Origin: Siphonobacter curvatus
GTDB lineage: Bacteria > Bacteroidota > Bacteroidia > Cytophagales > Spirosomataceae
Direction: 5' to 3'
NCBI RefSeq assembly: GCF_002943425.1
Contig: NZ_PTRA01000001.1
Coordinates: 620,001 to 684,000 of the forward strand
DNA length: 64,000 nucleotides
In this document: positions 27,801-36,516 of the stretch, in pieces
Layout of the letters: every line of letters begins with the position of its first letter
Position numbering within the stretch: position 1 is the first letter of the stretch
The notes under the pieces: generated by a model
Seen by the model: the letters and a program-made list of their open reading frames with translations, nothing else
Database searches by the model: none
Told to the model about the DNA's origin: nothing
Translations under genes and position numbers: made by a program

Positions 27801-28041
27801 TTTCTGGTTAACCAACGTAAGCTACATTCGGTTGCGTAACCTGGAACTGGCCTACAATATTCCATCACCCGTACTCAAAAAGCTGAAATTATCGGGTTTG
27901 CGGGTGTACGTGAATGGTACCAACCTCTTCTCCTTCGACAACGTCAAGAGTTTCGGAATTGACCCCGAAATCTCTTCCGGCAACGCCCTGGTGTACCCAC
28001 AACAACGCCTCGTAAATGCTGGATTTAGTCTGAATCTCTAA
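24898..28041 (+). CDS. SusC/RagA-type TonB-linked outer-membrane transporter
   Basis: 1047 residues from ATG 24898. An upstream frame to 24814 exists but would bury the signal peptide. A signal peptide (FWLFMLLLCCVVRLPVQA) leads into a carboxypeptidase-regulatory-like domain around 30-115 (VVSGTVSSPSGEPLLGVSVL). The TonB box and plug follow at about 115-245 (EVVVVGYTTQSRATVTGAVG, MGTPLFIIDGVPSD, SILKDASASIYGLRAANGVV), then the 22-strand barrel ending in VNAGFSLNL. It imports oligosaccharides with its SusD partner 11 bp downstream. Neighbouring arabinofuranosidases indicate arabinan-type oligosaccharides. Confidence 0.93.
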   Translation: MLKNRLFLPGGSTFWLFMLLLCCVVRLPVQAADVVVSGTVSSPSGEPLLGVSVLLKGTTRGVITDAQGKFKISVPDNESVLIFSFVGYVPQEMAVGSLTQLTVTLQPDTKNLSEVVVVGYTTQSRATVTGAVGTLKSSDLLRTPAVTTSGALVGKIQGITARQADARPGAGTNIQIRNMGTPLFIIDGVPSDEGNFNNLGQNDIDNISILKDASASIYGLRAANGVVLVTTKRGKIGSKPLININGYYGVQNFTRYPRPANAYQHVRAQAESDQNQRINTTWTPEELAKWKVGTEKNYRSFDYYDMVMRPNVPQFSLNANASGANETVNYYVSVGHLGQEALIKDYRFNRTNIQTNVEVALAKRFKIGTQLSARREFRHQVGVPGLDDYFNPFLSIFTMWPTERPYANDNPNYINQTHNVNVNPATYKEDVTGYIDEVWMNGKGNFYAQYDFDFGLSVKGTYSYAFTNFDFDGFEYTYNAYRYDEATDTYNVVPGGGNQNPWRERRKRNIIDRFAQVQLSYNKQWKDHSISAVAAYERYDQDNKYMVVHTVPPNNYIPIQYFANQDVLIDEWNVQARAGYIGRLNYNYKQKYLFEAVGRYDGSFLFAPNRRYGFFPGVSLGWRLSEEPFLKDRTSNFLDDLKLRVSYGKTGSDLSGNDFIVPPFSYLPGYNWNSRTAVFDGNLVTGLQPRGLPIRNLSWVENTSRNVGIDFSFWDGKFSGTFDAFERLRQGLPAARYDVLLPSEVGYTLPNENLNSDAHRGLEGVLTYRNRINEVQYSFSVNGTVARRWDVQGRYKPRYGNSWDQYRNSWEHRWANINWGYQVVGRFQSQAEIDNYNVNNDGQGNRTQLPGDFIYKDVNGDKIINELDERPIGYAEGANPYVSFGINSSVSWKGFTLQFDFAGATMQTFQRNWEMKIPFQNNGTSPAYIFEDRWHRQDPFNPDSPWVPGTYPAVRKDNPSHVNFRKSDFWLTNVSYIRLRNLELAYNIPSPVLKKLKLSGLRVYVNGTNLFSFDNVKSFGIDPEISSGNALVYPQQRLVNAGFSLNL

Positions 28042-28052
28042 AAGCTACTTCA

Positions 28053-29900
28053 ATGAAATTATCGTATAAACACTTTGTGCTGGCGGCCGCGGTATTCGCT
28101 GCTTCCAGTTGCCAAAAAGGAGACTGGCTGGAGCGGAAATCGCCCACGCTGATTACGGAAGAGCAGGTATGGAACGATCCGAAAATGATTACCAGTCTGC
28201 TAGCCAATTACTACGACCGTTTGCCCGCCCACGCCGAGCTGGAAGGGGGCTGGGCCGAAATGGCTGCCTACGACGAGGCTATGTGGTCGGGCAACAACGA
28301 TGATCGCAATAACATCATCGCGTACCCCTTCGACCGCTGGCGTTTGTGGGATTACGGTCTGATTCGGGATATCAACCTGGCCATGGAAAGTATTGAACGC
28401 TATGGAAACACCCTGTCGGCTACGCAAAAAAGCCAGTTTGCGGCGGAGTTACGGTTCCTTCGGGCGTATCAGTATTTCGAGCTGGTGAAACGCATGGGCG
28501 GTGTACCGATCGTAACGAAGCAATTGGTGTATGATTTCAGCGGTAATCCCGAACCCCTGCAACAACCCCGTAACAAGGAAGAAGAGGTCTACGATTTCAT
28601 TGCCTCCGAACTCGACGCAGTGAAAGATCAGCTGGGCAACGCGGGTAGCAATACCCGGGCTAACAAGTATACCGCTCTGGCTCTGAAAAGCCGGGCTTTA
28701 CTCTACGCCGCTTCCATTGCCAAGTACAACAACCAGATGAGTTCGCCCATCACTTTGCCCGGAGCTGTCGTAGGAATTCCCGCCGCCCGAGCCAGCCAAT
28801 ACTACACGCAGTCGCTGGCCGCCGCGAAGGAAATTATTGCTTCCGGAGCGTATTCGTTGTATCAGACAAACCCGAATCCGGGCGAAAATTTCTTCGAAGC
28901 CATTACCAAAAAGCAGAATAACAAGGAAGTCATTCTGGCCAAAGACTACCTGGTATCGAAAGATAAACGCCACAGCTTTTCGTACGATAACATTGCCCGT
29001 GGCATTCGCGAAGATAACCTGGGGTCTTCGGCCGTGACGCCAACGCTGAATCTGGTGGAAGATTATGAGTACCTGGATGGTAGTTCCGGTGAACTGAAAA
29101 ACCGTACCGCCGACAATGGCGACTACATCTACTACGATCGTCCGCAGGATATTTTCGCTAATAAAGACGCTCGTTTATACGGAACCATCATCTATCCGGG
29201 AACGACGTTTAAAGGCCAGGATGTACAGATTCAGGCGGGTGTGAAGGTTTGGAATGGCACCACTTATCAGACGGTAGAATCCAACGTGTTGGGTGCTACG
29301 CATACGGATGGAAAATTACTGACGGGTACCTCCGGTCCGCAACGCTCGCAGACGGAAGTTTCCAATACCGGTTTTTACCTGCGGAAATACATTGATCCAG
29401 CGACGATGTCCAGTACGCGGGGTATTCGAAGCGATATGTGGTGGGTGCGTTTCCGGTTGGGTGAGGTGTATCTTAATGCCGCCGAAGCTGCCTTTGAACT
29501 CGGTCAGACGGCCGATGCTCTTCAGTATCTGAATACCCTGCGGCAACGGGCCGGTTTTGCGGCGAATGCCTTAAAGACGGTGACCATCCAAAAAATTCAG
29601 AATGAACGTCGGGTGGAGCTGGCGTTTGAGGATCACCGCGTTTGGGATCTGAAACGCTGGCGAATTGCCCACGAAGTCTGGAACGGAAGCACTACTAACC
29701 CCGACGCCATGGCGTACGCTCTGTATCCCTACCGCGTGGTACGGCCCGGCGATCCGCGGGATGGCAAGTACGTGTTCGACAAACTGGTAGCTCCCCGGTA
29801 TCGGGCTCCGCGTCAGTTCCAGATGGGAAATTACTACTCGTCCATCGATCAGACCGTGATTAACAATAATCCTAAAATTATTCGAAACCCCTTCCACTGA
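28053..29900 (+). CDS. SusD/RagB-type outer-membrane glycan-binding lipoprotein
   Basis: 615 residues. The lipobox AASSC puts the lipidated Cys at residue 20. The N-terminal KSPTLITEEQVWNDPKMITS and the helical core (AELRFLRAYQYFELVKRMGG, a SusD signature) are followed by the C-terminal RagB segment with RLGEVYLNAAEAAFELGQ and RRVELAFEDHRVWDLKRW. It forms the lid of the SusC barrel and captures the ligand at the cell surface. It is 1 bp upstream of the DUF3823 gene, so the three genes form a tight operon. Confidence 0.93.
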   Translation: MKLSYKHFVLAAAVFAASSCQKGDWLERKSPTLITEEQVWNDPKMITSLLANYYDRLPAHAELEGGWAEMAAYDEAMWSGNNDDRNNIIAYPFDRWRLWDYGLIRDINLAMESIERYGNTLSATQKSQFAAELRFLRAYQYFELVKRMGGVPIVTKQLVYDFSGNPEPLQQPRNKEEEVYDFIASELDAVKDQLGNAGSNTRANKYTALALKSRALLYAASIAKYNNQMSSPITLPGAVVGIPAARASQYYTQSLAAAKEIIASGAYSLYQTNPNPGENFFEAITKKQNNKEVILAKDYLVSKDKRHSFSYDNIARGIREDNLGSSAVTPTLNLVEDYEYLDGSSGELKNRTADNGDYIYYDRPQDIFANKDARLYGTIIYPGTTFKGQDVQIQAGVKVWNGTTYQTVESNVLGATHTDGKLLTGTSGPQRSQTEVSNTGFYLRKYIDPATMSSTRGIRSDMWWVRFRLGEVYLNAAEAAFELGQTADALQYLNTLRQRAGFAANALKTVTIQKIQNERRVELAFEDHRVWDLKRWRIAHEVWNGSTTNPDAMAYALYPYRVVRPGDPRDGKYVFDKLVAPRYRAPRQFQMGNYYSSIDQTVINNNPKIIRNPFH

Positions 29901-29901
29901 T

Positions 29902-30570
29902 ATGAAAACGCTTTTTTATGGATTACTGACTCTAGTACTCGGCCTGGCAGGTTGTGCAAAGGATAATTTCGATGCTCCGGCTTCAGTATTACAGGGGCGG
30001 GTTATCTACCAGAATCAGCCCGTTGGCGTACGCAGCAATGGCGTTCAGCTTGAACTCTGGCAGCCGGGCTTTCAGGTATACACCAAAATTCCCGTATACG
30101 TAGCCCAGGATGGCTCGTTTGAGGCTACCCTTTTTGATGGCGATTATAAACTCGTACTCCTGCGAGGCAACGGGCCCTGGGTGGATAACAGTGATACCGT
30201 TCGGGTATCCGTGCGGGGGAATACGCAGGTTGATGTGCCCGTGCAGCCTTACTATACCGTCAGTGGGGAGCAGTACCGCAAAGATGCTAACAACCTCCTG
30301 GCTACGGCAAAGATCAATGGCGTGGTCACGACTCGGGCCATCGAGCGGGTGACGTTTTACGTCGGAACTACGCAGTTTGTGGATGTCAACAACAACGCCG
30401 GACGCGTAGACCTGACGGGTACGGCTCTGGCTGATCTGAGTAAAACCTTATCTTTTACCTTGCCTCTGCCGACGTCTTTGGGCAAAAATTACGCGTATGG
30501 CCGAATCGGTGTAAAAACCGCGGGAGTAGCCGAGTTGCTGTACTCGCCCGTGCAGGAAATTAAATGGTAA
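29902..30570 (+). CDS. DUF3823 domain surface lipoprotein
   Basis: 222 residues. Lipobox LVLGLAGC gives lipidated Cys18. Residues 30-110 (VLQGRVIYQNQPVGVRSNGV, VAQDGSFEATLFDGDYKLVL) match the N-terminal beta-sandwich of DUF3823 proteins, which usually sit just after susCD and are thought to be accessory surface glycan-binding proteins. The second half (NNLLATAKINGVVTTRAIER) is a further beta domain. It occupies the SusE-like slot in this operon. The ligand is inferred from context as arabinan or arabino-oligosaccharide. Confidence 0.85.
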   Translation: MKTLFYGLLTLVLGLAGCAKDNFDAPASVLQGRVIYQNQPVGVRSNGVQLELWQPGFQVYTKIPVYVAQDGSFEATLFDGDYKLVLLRGNGPWVDNSDTVRVSVRGNTQVDVPVQPYYTVSGEQYRKDANNLLATAKINGVVTTRAIERVTFYVGTTQFVDVNNNAGRVDLTGTALADLSKTLSFTLPLPTSLGKNYAYGRIGVKTAGVAELLYSPVQEIKW

Positions 30571-30619
30571 GGATTGGCATAGACGCCCCGATTGTCCCGA
30601 AATAAAACGTTTCAAGAAG

Positions 30620-30668
30620 ACCCTACTCATTCTATAGTATTGTGACAATCGTATAGAATGAGTAGGGT
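30620..30668 (+). terminator. 17-bp perfect hairpin ending the susC operon
   Basis: Arms 30620-30636 and 30652-30668 are perfect reverse complements. The 15-nt loop itself contains a small palindrome ATTGTgACAAT. Only a weak T-rich run follows, so termination may be factor-assisted. Confidence 0.6.
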
Positions 30669-30786
30669 AATTACGTTTCGTTTTCTTCGGAGCGTTTAGT
30701 GGCGGCAGAATTAGACCTTTTATTCGTCTATATTGACCGAGGAGCATTATCGCTGAAAGCTCTACGACTACGCCTATTAACCACTA

Positions 30787-30828
30787 TTTTGACTATATTT
30801 TTTTAGATTTATTAGAAAAAAGTCAAAA
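30787..30828. promoter_or_regulatory. AT-rich inverted repeat, candidate operator or hairpin
   Basis: TTTTGACT (30787-30794) and AGTCAAAA (30821-30828) flank a T-run/A-run that can extend the pairing. It lies about 50 bp upstream of the promoter box for the GH51 genes. The same AGTCAAAATA word occurs upstream of susC at 24574. Confidence 0.35.
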
Positions 30829-30878
30829 TAAAGGAATAAACAGATAAATCATAGGGAGTTAGAACCTTTCTCATCTTC

Positions 30879-30886
30879 TACTTTTG
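30879..30886 (+). promoter_or_regulatory. Bacteroidota -7 box for the GH51 pair (TACTTTTG)
   Basis: Exact TAnnTTTG, 68 nt upstream of the first GH51 start. Confidence 0.55.
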
Positions 30887-30954
30887 AAGGTAGTATATTA
30901 GCGTCGAACAAGAATGCCTCGCATAAAAGCATCGAATTATTGCCTTGACTTACT

Positions 30955-32490
30955 ATGAAAAAAACACTTACTACGCTAGCCTGTGCGTTGGTTTCCAGCT
31001 GGGCGTTTGCCCAAAATCAGCTGACGATCAGTACTTCTTCGGAAAACGTTATCATTGACAAACACATTTACGGCCACTTTGCCGAGCACCTCGGACGCTG
31101 TATTTACGACGGTATCTACGTAGGTGAAAAGAATACAAAAATTCCTAATCAGAAGGGTATCCGCAACGATCTGGTTGATGCCCTCAAGAAGTTAAAAATC
31201 CCCAATCTCCGCTGGCCCGGTGGCTGTTTTGCGGATACCTATCACTGGAAAGATGGCATTGGTCCCAAGGGTAAGCGTCCATCGATGGTCAATACCTGGT
31301 GGGGTGGGGTAACGGAAGATAACAGCTTCGGTACGCATGACTTCCTCGACTTGTGCGAACGTCTGGGAGCGGAGCCGTACCTGGCGGGTAACGTCGGTAG
31401 CGGTACGGTGCAGGAACTGACCGAATGGGTACAGTACGTGAACTTCGAAGGTAAAAGTCCCATGTCGAACCTGCGGCAGGAAAACGGCCGGGCAAAACCC
31501 TGGAATGTCAAATACTGGGGGGTCGGTAACGAAGCCTGGGGCTGCGGCGGTAATATGAAGCCCGAATATTACGCCAACGAATACCGCAAGTACGCCACCT
31601 TTATGCCGGATGGCAATGGAGCCAAGTTGTTCCGAATCGCCTCCGGGGCCAATTCCGCCGACTACAACTGGACGGAAGTGCTCATGCGAGACATTCCCCA
31701 TGAATTACTGGCGGGAGTGGCTCTGCACCATTATTCAGTAACGAACTGGCAGAAAAAAGGACCTTCGACGGAATTCGACGAAAAACAGTATTTCGGCACG
31801 ATGAAGCAGGCGTTGTTTATGGAAGAACTCGTCCAGAAGCACAGTGCCATCATGGACAAGTACGATCCGAAGAAAAAAATAGCCTTGGTGGTGGACGAAT
31901 GGGGTGGCTGGTACGAAGTAGAACCGGGAACCAATCCGGGTTTTCTGTACCAGCAGAATACCATTCGGGATGCCATGATTGCGGGTGTAACCCTGAACAT
32001 TTTTCATAACCACGCCGACCGGATTCGGATGGCCAATCTGGCTCAGGTCGTGAACGTACTACAGTCGGTCATCCTGACGAAGGGCGAAAAGATGATTCTG
32101 ACGCCTACGTACCACGTCATGGAAATGTACAACGTGCACCAGGACGCCACCCTGCTTCCCGTTCAATTGAAAAGCAACGATTACGCCTTCGAATCGGATA
32201 AGTTAAAAGCCGTTTCGGCATCGGCTTCGAAAGATAAAAGTGGCTTGACCCACGTATCACTCGTGAATATTGATCCGAAAAAAGAGCAGGATATCACCGT
32301 GGACCTGAAAGGAATGAACCTGAAAACGGTAAGTGGCCGGGTACTGTCTTCCGGCAAATTGCAGGATTACAACACCTTCGAAAATCCCAACAAAATACAT
32401 CCGGTTACTTTCAACGGAGCGAGCCTGTCGGGCAATCAGCTGAAGGTGAAACTTCCGCCGGCGTCCGTCGTCGTACTAGAACTCAAATAA
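30955..32490 (+). CDS. GH51 alpha-L-arabinofuranosidase, secreted
   Basis: 511 residues with a signal peptide ending in SSWAFAQ (cleavage near residue 20). GH51 fold: ISTSSENVIIDKHIYGHFAE at the start of the barrel, RWPGGCFADTYHWKDGIGP, acid/base Glu193 in WGVGNEAWGCGG, and nucleophile Glu315 in VVDEWGGWYE. A C-terminal beta domain follows (VSLVNIDPKKEQDITVDLKG). It releases L-arabinofuranose from arabinan or arabinoxylan side chains, here most likely in the periplasm. It is 21 bp upstream of a second, larger GH51 gene. Confidence 0.93.
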   Translation: MKKTLTTLACALVSSWAFAQNQLTISTSSENVIIDKHIYGHFAEHLGRCIYDGIYVGEKNTKIPNQKGIRNDLVDALKKLKIPNLRWPGGCFADTYHWKDGIGPKGKRPSMVNTWWGGVTEDNSFGTHDFLDLCERLGAEPYLAGNVGSGTVQELTEWVQYVNFEGKSPMSNLRQENGRAKPWNVKYWGVGNEAWGCGGNMKPEYYANEYRKYATFMPDGNGAKLFRIASGANSADYNWTEVLMRDIPHELLAGVALHHYSVTNWQKKGPSTEFDEKQYFGTMKQALFMEELVQKHSAIMDKYDPKKKIALVVDEWGGWYEVEPGTNPGFLYQQNTIRDAMIAGVTLNIFHNHADRIRMANLAQVVNVLQSVILTKGEKMILTPTYHVMEMYNVHQDATLLPVQLKSNDYAFESDKLKAVSASASKDKSGLTHVSLVNIDPKKEQDITVDLKGMNLKTVSGRVLSSGKLQDYNTFENPNKIHPVTFNGASLSGNQLKVKLPPASVVVLELK

Positions 32491-32511
32491 GTAACATTAA
32501 CCGCATACGTA

Positions 32512-34461
32512 ATGCAAAAGTGGTATACAACGGTACTGGCCTTGGGTTTGGCCGGGCAGGTATTCGCTCAAAATCCGCTGGTGGTGAAGGTGAATCAGCC
32601 CAAAGCGGAGATTCAACCGACCATGTGGGGCCTGTTTTTCGAGGATATTAACATGGGAGCCGACGGCGGCCTGTACGCCGAACTCATCAAAAACCGCTCT
32701 TTTGAGTTCGAGTCTCCGATGATGGGCTGGAAAGAGCAGAAAAACCCGAAAGCAAGCGTGCTGGTACTCAACCGGCAGGATCAGCCCGAAAATCCCCGGT
32801 TTATTCGCGTAAAGACCGAAGGTGGGAAGTACGGGTTGACCAACGAAGGTTTTCGGGGCATGGGCGTTAAACAGGGCGTCGGCTACGATTTTTCGGTACT
32901 CTCGCGAAACGTGGAGGGAAACCTGACGCTGAAACTCGAACTCATCAAACCCGACGGCCAGGTACTCGGCACGGCTTCGTTACCCCTGAATAGTACCGAC
33001 TGGAAAAAGCATTCCGTACGTTTTACGTCGAATGGTACCGAGCCCAAAGCCAAGCTCAATGTCTGGTTTGAAGGCACCGGAACGGCCGATCTGGACATGA
33101 TTTCGCTTTTCCCGCAGGACACCTGGAAAAACCGTCCGGGCGGCTTACGGGCCGATCTGGTTCAGTTGTTGGCCGATATGAAACCCGGTTTTCTGCGGTT
33201 TCCCGGTGGCTGTATCGTGGAAGGCATGGACCTGAGCAATCGCTATCAGTGGAAGAAGACGGTAGGGCCTCTGGAAGGCCGTGAAGTAGCGATTAACCGC
33301 TGGAATAAGGAATTCAAACACCGGCTGACGCCCGATTATTTTCAGACGTTTGGACTGGGTTTCTTCGAATATTTCCAACTGGCGGAGGACATTGGAGCTG
33401 AACCCCTGCCCATTCTGAATTGCGGCATGGCCTGTCAGTACAACACGGCGGAAGTAGTACCGGTCGAGGAACTGGACCCGTACGTACAGGATGCTCTGGA
33501 TCTGATTGAATTCGCGAATGGATCGACGGACACCAAATGGGGAAAACTCAGAGCAGACATGGGACACCCCGCTCCGTTCAATCTTAAATTGCTGGGGGTC
33601 GGTAACGAGCAGTGGGGACCGCAATACATTGATCGGTACGTAGTCTTTGAAAAAGCGATCAAGTCCAAATACCCGGAGGTTCGCCTGATTTCGAGTGCCG
33701 GGCCGAATCCGGATGGGGAAGTCTTCGGTTTTCTCAACGGAAAATTACGTTCGCTGAAGGCCGACATTATCGACGAGCATTACTACCGCAAGCCCGAGTG
33801 GTTTCTGGAAAACGCGACGCGTTACGATGATTACGACCGCAACGGTCCCAAGATTTTCGCCGGAGAGTACGCGTCTCAAAGTAAAGATGTGGCCAGTCCT
33901 GAGAACCGGAATACTTGGCTTTGTGCCTTATCGGAGGCGGCTTTTATGACGGGTCTGGAACGGAACGCCGATGTTGTCCACATGGCCTCGTACGCTCCGC
34001 TGTTTGCCCACGCCGACGGCTGGCAATGGACACCTGATCTGATCTGGATGAACAACCTGCAGTCGTACGGAACCCCCAACTACTACGTGCAGAAGTTGTA
34101 CTCGACCAATAAGGGTACCAAAGTGCTGCCCATCCTTTCCAACAATCAGTTGATTACGGGCAAGGATCAACTGTACGCATCCGCTACCTGGGACGAACCG
34201 ACGAAAGAAGTAATTCTGAAACTCGTCAACGCTTCCAGTCAGCCGCAAACGCATACGGTCAATCTGGAAGGCGTCAAAAAGCTGGAAAATAAAGGCAAAC
34301 GATTTACGCTGAAAAGTAGCGAACCGGGAGCCGTGAATAGCTTCGATCAGCCTAAGCAGGTGAGTCCGACGGAGGAAGAGCTTGCCGTAAAAGGAACGAA
34401 GCTCAACCTGACATTGGCTCCGCAATCATTCACGGTCGTACGGGTAAAAGTAGTAAAGTAG
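32512..34461 (+). CDS. GH51 alpha-L-arabinofuranosidase with CBM-like insert
   Basis: 649 residues with a signal peptide (VLALGLAGQVFAQ). It belongs to the longer GH51 subgroup: QPTMWGLFFEDINMGADGGL starts the catalytic domain, and a carbohydrate-binding-like beta module lies around residues 70-200. The barrel then resumes at ADMKPGFLRFPGGCIVEGMD, with acid/base Glu366 in GVGNEQWGP and nucleophile Glu452 in IFAGEYASQ. The two GH51 enzymes differ enough to suggest different linkage or chain-length preference rather than recent duplication. A strong terminator follows the gene. Confidence 0.92.
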   Translation: MQKWYTTVLALGLAGQVFAQNPLVVKVNQPKAEIQPTMWGLFFEDINMGADGGLYAELIKNRSFEFESPMMGWKEQKNPKASVLVLNRQDQPENPRFIRVKTEGGKYGLTNEGFRGMGVKQGVGYDFSVLSRNVEGNLTLKLELIKPDGQVLGTASLPLNSTDWKKHSVRFTSNGTEPKAKLNVWFEGTGTADLDMISLFPQDTWKNRPGGLRADLVQLLADMKPGFLRFPGGCIVEGMDLSNRYQWKKTVGPLEGREVAINRWNKEFKHRLTPDYFQTFGLGFFEYFQLAEDIGAEPLPILNCGMACQYNTAEVVPVEELDPYVQDALDLIEFANGSTDTKWGKLRADMGHPAPFNLKLLGVGNEQWGPQYIDRYVVFEKAIKSKYPEVRLISSAGPNPDGEVFGFLNGKLRSLKADIIDEHYYRKPEWFLENATRYDDYDRNGPKIFAGEYASQSKDVASPENRNTWLCALSEAAFMTGLERNADVVHMASYAPLFAHADGWQWTPDLIWMNNLQSYGTPNYYVQKLYSTNKGTKVLPILSNNQLITGKDQLYASATWDEPTKEVILKLVNASSQPQTHTVNLEGVKKLENKGKRFTLKSSEPGAVNSFDQPKQVSPTEEELAVKGTKLNLTLAPQSFTVVRVKVVK

Positions 34462-34485
34462 TACTTGTTCTGTTGGTGCTCATGC

Positions 34486-34512
34486 AAGGCCGGGTTTGGT
34501 AATCCCGGCCTT
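34486..34512 (+). terminator. Intrinsic terminator after the GH51 pair
   Basis: AAGGCCGGG pairs with CCCGGCCTT, 9-nt loop, followed by CTTTTTC. It separates the GH51 genes from the GH43 gene. Confidence 0.85.
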
Positions 34513-34566
34513 CTTTTTCATCCAGCTACGTCGTTACATCAGAATCCCTCACCTTACTTCTGCACT

Positions 34567-35490
34567 ATGCTTCGCTGGCTTCTGTTTCTTCTACCGGTAT
34601 GGGCCTTTTCGCAGGCACCCGCTACGCACGATCCGAGTACCATTCTAAAAGAGGGCAATAAGTACTATTTCTTCTCAACCGGGCACGGCATCACGGTATA
34701 TGCCTCCACGGATTTAAAAAGCTGGCAACAAACGGAACCCGTATTCAAGAAAGGTGTCTGGCCGGAATGGATTAACACCAGCGTTCCCGGGTTCAAAGGC
34801 CACTTCTGGGCTCCCGATCTGCTATTTATGAATGGAAAGTATTATCTGTACTATTCCTGTTCAACGTTTGGGGCTTCGACTTCGGCTCTGGGACTGGCGA
34901 CGAACGTCACGCTCGATGCCGCTTCCCCGCAGTACCAGTGGCAGGATCAGGGCCTAGTGATTGAATCCAGCGACCGGAAAGGTTATAATGCCATCGACCC
35001 CAACCTGTTTCGCGATACGGACGGCAAGGTTTATCTAACCTATGGTTCGTTTTTTGGTGGAATTGCGACGGTGGAACTGGATACGTCAACCGGAAAAATC
35101 AAGACGGGAGCCACGCTAACGAAAGTTGCGGGCGGCAACGCTTCGGACTGGGAAGCGGCCTGTCTGATCAAACAAGGAAAGTACTATTACCTGTTCGTGA
35201 ATAACGGTCTATGCTGTAAAGGAGTAAATAGCACGTATACCATCGTAGTAGGCCGTTCGGAACAACCCTTGGGACCGTTTCTGGATGATACGGGTAAGGA
35301 TCTGACGAAGGGAGGAGGAACGATAGTACTGCGAACGTCAGGAGAATTTATTGGTCCGGGCCACGTGGGATTACTCGCTGAAAAACGACTGGTATCCACG
35401 CATTACTACGATGCCAATGATAATGGTAAATCGAAACTGCGATTACTGAAGCTTCAGTTTAAAAAGGGCTGGCCGATCCTGACGCCATAA
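34567..35490 (+). CDS. GH43 arabinan endo-1,5-alpha-L-arabinosidase, secreted
   Basis: 307 residues from ATG 34567; the frame is open to 34465, but that extension crosses the terminator and precedes the signal peptide LLFLLPVWAFSQ. GH43 catalytic triad: Asp22 in THDPSTI (base), Asp144 in AIDPNLF (pKa modulator) and Glu196 in SDWEAACLI (acid). GHFWAPDL and HVGLL are also family features. It is a single-domain five-bladed propeller, the size of typical arabinanases. It would cut the alpha-1,5-arabinan backbone. Assignment as endo rather than exo rests on length and family resemblance. Confidence 0.88.
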   Translation: MLRWLLFLLPVWAFSQAPATHDPSTILKEGNKYYFFSTGHGITVYASTDLKSWQQTEPVFKKGVWPEWINTSVPGFKGHFWAPDLLFMNGKYYLYYSCSTFGASTSALGLATNVTLDAASPQYQWQDQGLVIESSDRKGYNAIDPNLFRDTDGKVYLTYGSFFGGIATVELDTSTGKIKTGATLTKVAGGNASDWEAACLIKQGKYYYLFVNNGLCCKGVNSTYTIVVGRSEQPLGPFLDDTGKDLTKGGGTIVLRTSGEFIGPGHVGLLAEKRLVSTHYYDANDNGKSKLRLLKLQFKKGWPILTP

Positions 35491-35638
35491 GTTTATCCAT
35501 TAAAACCAGGCTAACGAACTTCGCATTTGGTTACAAGCTATCGTTAAAAACGTAGTAATGGCCCGTTCATTCCCATCTTTATTCTATATTTCGAAGCTTA
35601 AATAATTTTAAAAAATATATGGTAAATACAAAAAAATT

Positions 35639-35653
35639 GTGTTATTTCGACAC
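35639..35653. promoter_or_regulatory. Candidate AraR operator upstream of araR
   Basis: GTGT-TATTTCG-ACAC, a palindrome with 4-bp half-sites and a 7-bp spacer, flanked by AT/AT matches. It lies 39 bp before the araR-like ATG. The same arrangement occurs before araB (36517-36531), and I found no others in the upstream regions of the locus. Confidence 0.5.
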
Positions 35654-35691
35654 GATTTAAATGTGCTCGTTTATAGCCTCCTTGTATTCCT

Positions 35692-36387
35692 ATGCTTCTA
35701 AAGTATCCTCATTCTAACCGCGTGCTGGTTGCCACCGATTGTATCATTTTTGGCTTCGATGGCGAGGAACTGAAGTTGTTAGTGATTAAGCGAAACTTCG
35801 AGCCAGAGCAGGGGAAATGGTCTTTGATGGGTGGATTTCTGAACGAAAACGAAGATCTGGAAGTAGGGGCCAAACGCATTCTGCACGAACTGACGGGACT
35901 GGAAAACGTGTACATGGAACAACTGCATACCTTCGGCGAAGTTAAACGTGATCCAGTCGAGCGAACCGTATCCGTTAGTTTTTATGCGTTAATTAACATC
36001 TCCGATCACGACGCAGAATTAGCCCGTTCGAAAAATGCGTACTGGCAAAGTCTGGAAACCATGCCGGATCTGATTTTCGATCACGGCCGGATGGTACAAA
36101 TGGCCCTGCAACGCCTGCGGTACAAAGCGGCCCTGCATCCCATTGGTTTTGAGTTACTTCCCGAAAAATTTACGATTCCTCAGCTACAGCGTCTATACGA
36201 AGCCATCTATAGTCAGGCTTTCGACCGCCGAAATTTCAGCCGGAAGATTCTTTCCACGAAACTGCTGAAAGATACAGGCGAGAAAAATGAACAAAGTTTG
36301 ACGAAAAAAGCCATCCTGTACCGACTCGATCAGGAACGATACCAGAAACAGTTTAATGCTTTCATTCACTTTATCAGTGATTTTTAA
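35692..36387 (+). CDS. araR: Nudix-fold transcriptional regulator of arabinose use (NrtR/AraR type)
   Basis: 231 residues. Residues 10-140 form a Nudix domain (VATDCIIFGFDGEELKLLVI). Its Nudix box at residues 48-70 is degenerate: the REUxEExGU core reads RILHELTGL, so two catalytic Glu are replaced by Ile63 and Leu67, as expected for a sensor rather than a hydrolase. The C-terminal third is a winged helix (FTIPQLQRLYEAIYSQAFDR, NFSRKILSTKLLKDTG). Nudix-type AraR repressors that respond to arabinose are known in Bacteroides. Placement directly before araB and palindromes in front of both genes support the same role here. Confidence 0.85.
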   Translation: MLLKYPHSNRVLVATDCIIFGFDGEELKLLVIKRNFEPEQGKWSLMGGFLNENEDLEVGAKRILHELTGLENVYMEQLHTFGEVKRDPVERTVSVSFYALINISDHDAELARSKNAYWQSLETMPDLIFDHGRMVQMALQRLRYKAALHPIGFELLPEKFTIPQLQRLYEAIYSQAFDRRNFSRKILSTKLLKDTGEKNEQSLTKKAILYRLDQERYQKQFNAFIHFISDF

Positions 36388-36516
36388 TCGCCAGAAGGTA
36401 AGGTTTTCAAAGCTGAACCAACGTCTTGAGTAGAGTTAAGACGAGAGGAAATACAGGTTCAAGCCATAGGAAATGCCGCAAAAAGCGTCGAATGGTGTCC
36501 GTGTACTATAATGAAT

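Larger units (their letters stand above)
30571..30954. other. Intergenic region between the susCD operon and GH51 genes
   Basis: 384 bp. It holds a long hairpin (30620-30668), an AT-rich inverted repeat (30787-30828) and a promoter box (30879-30886). No gene seen. Confidence 0.6.
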
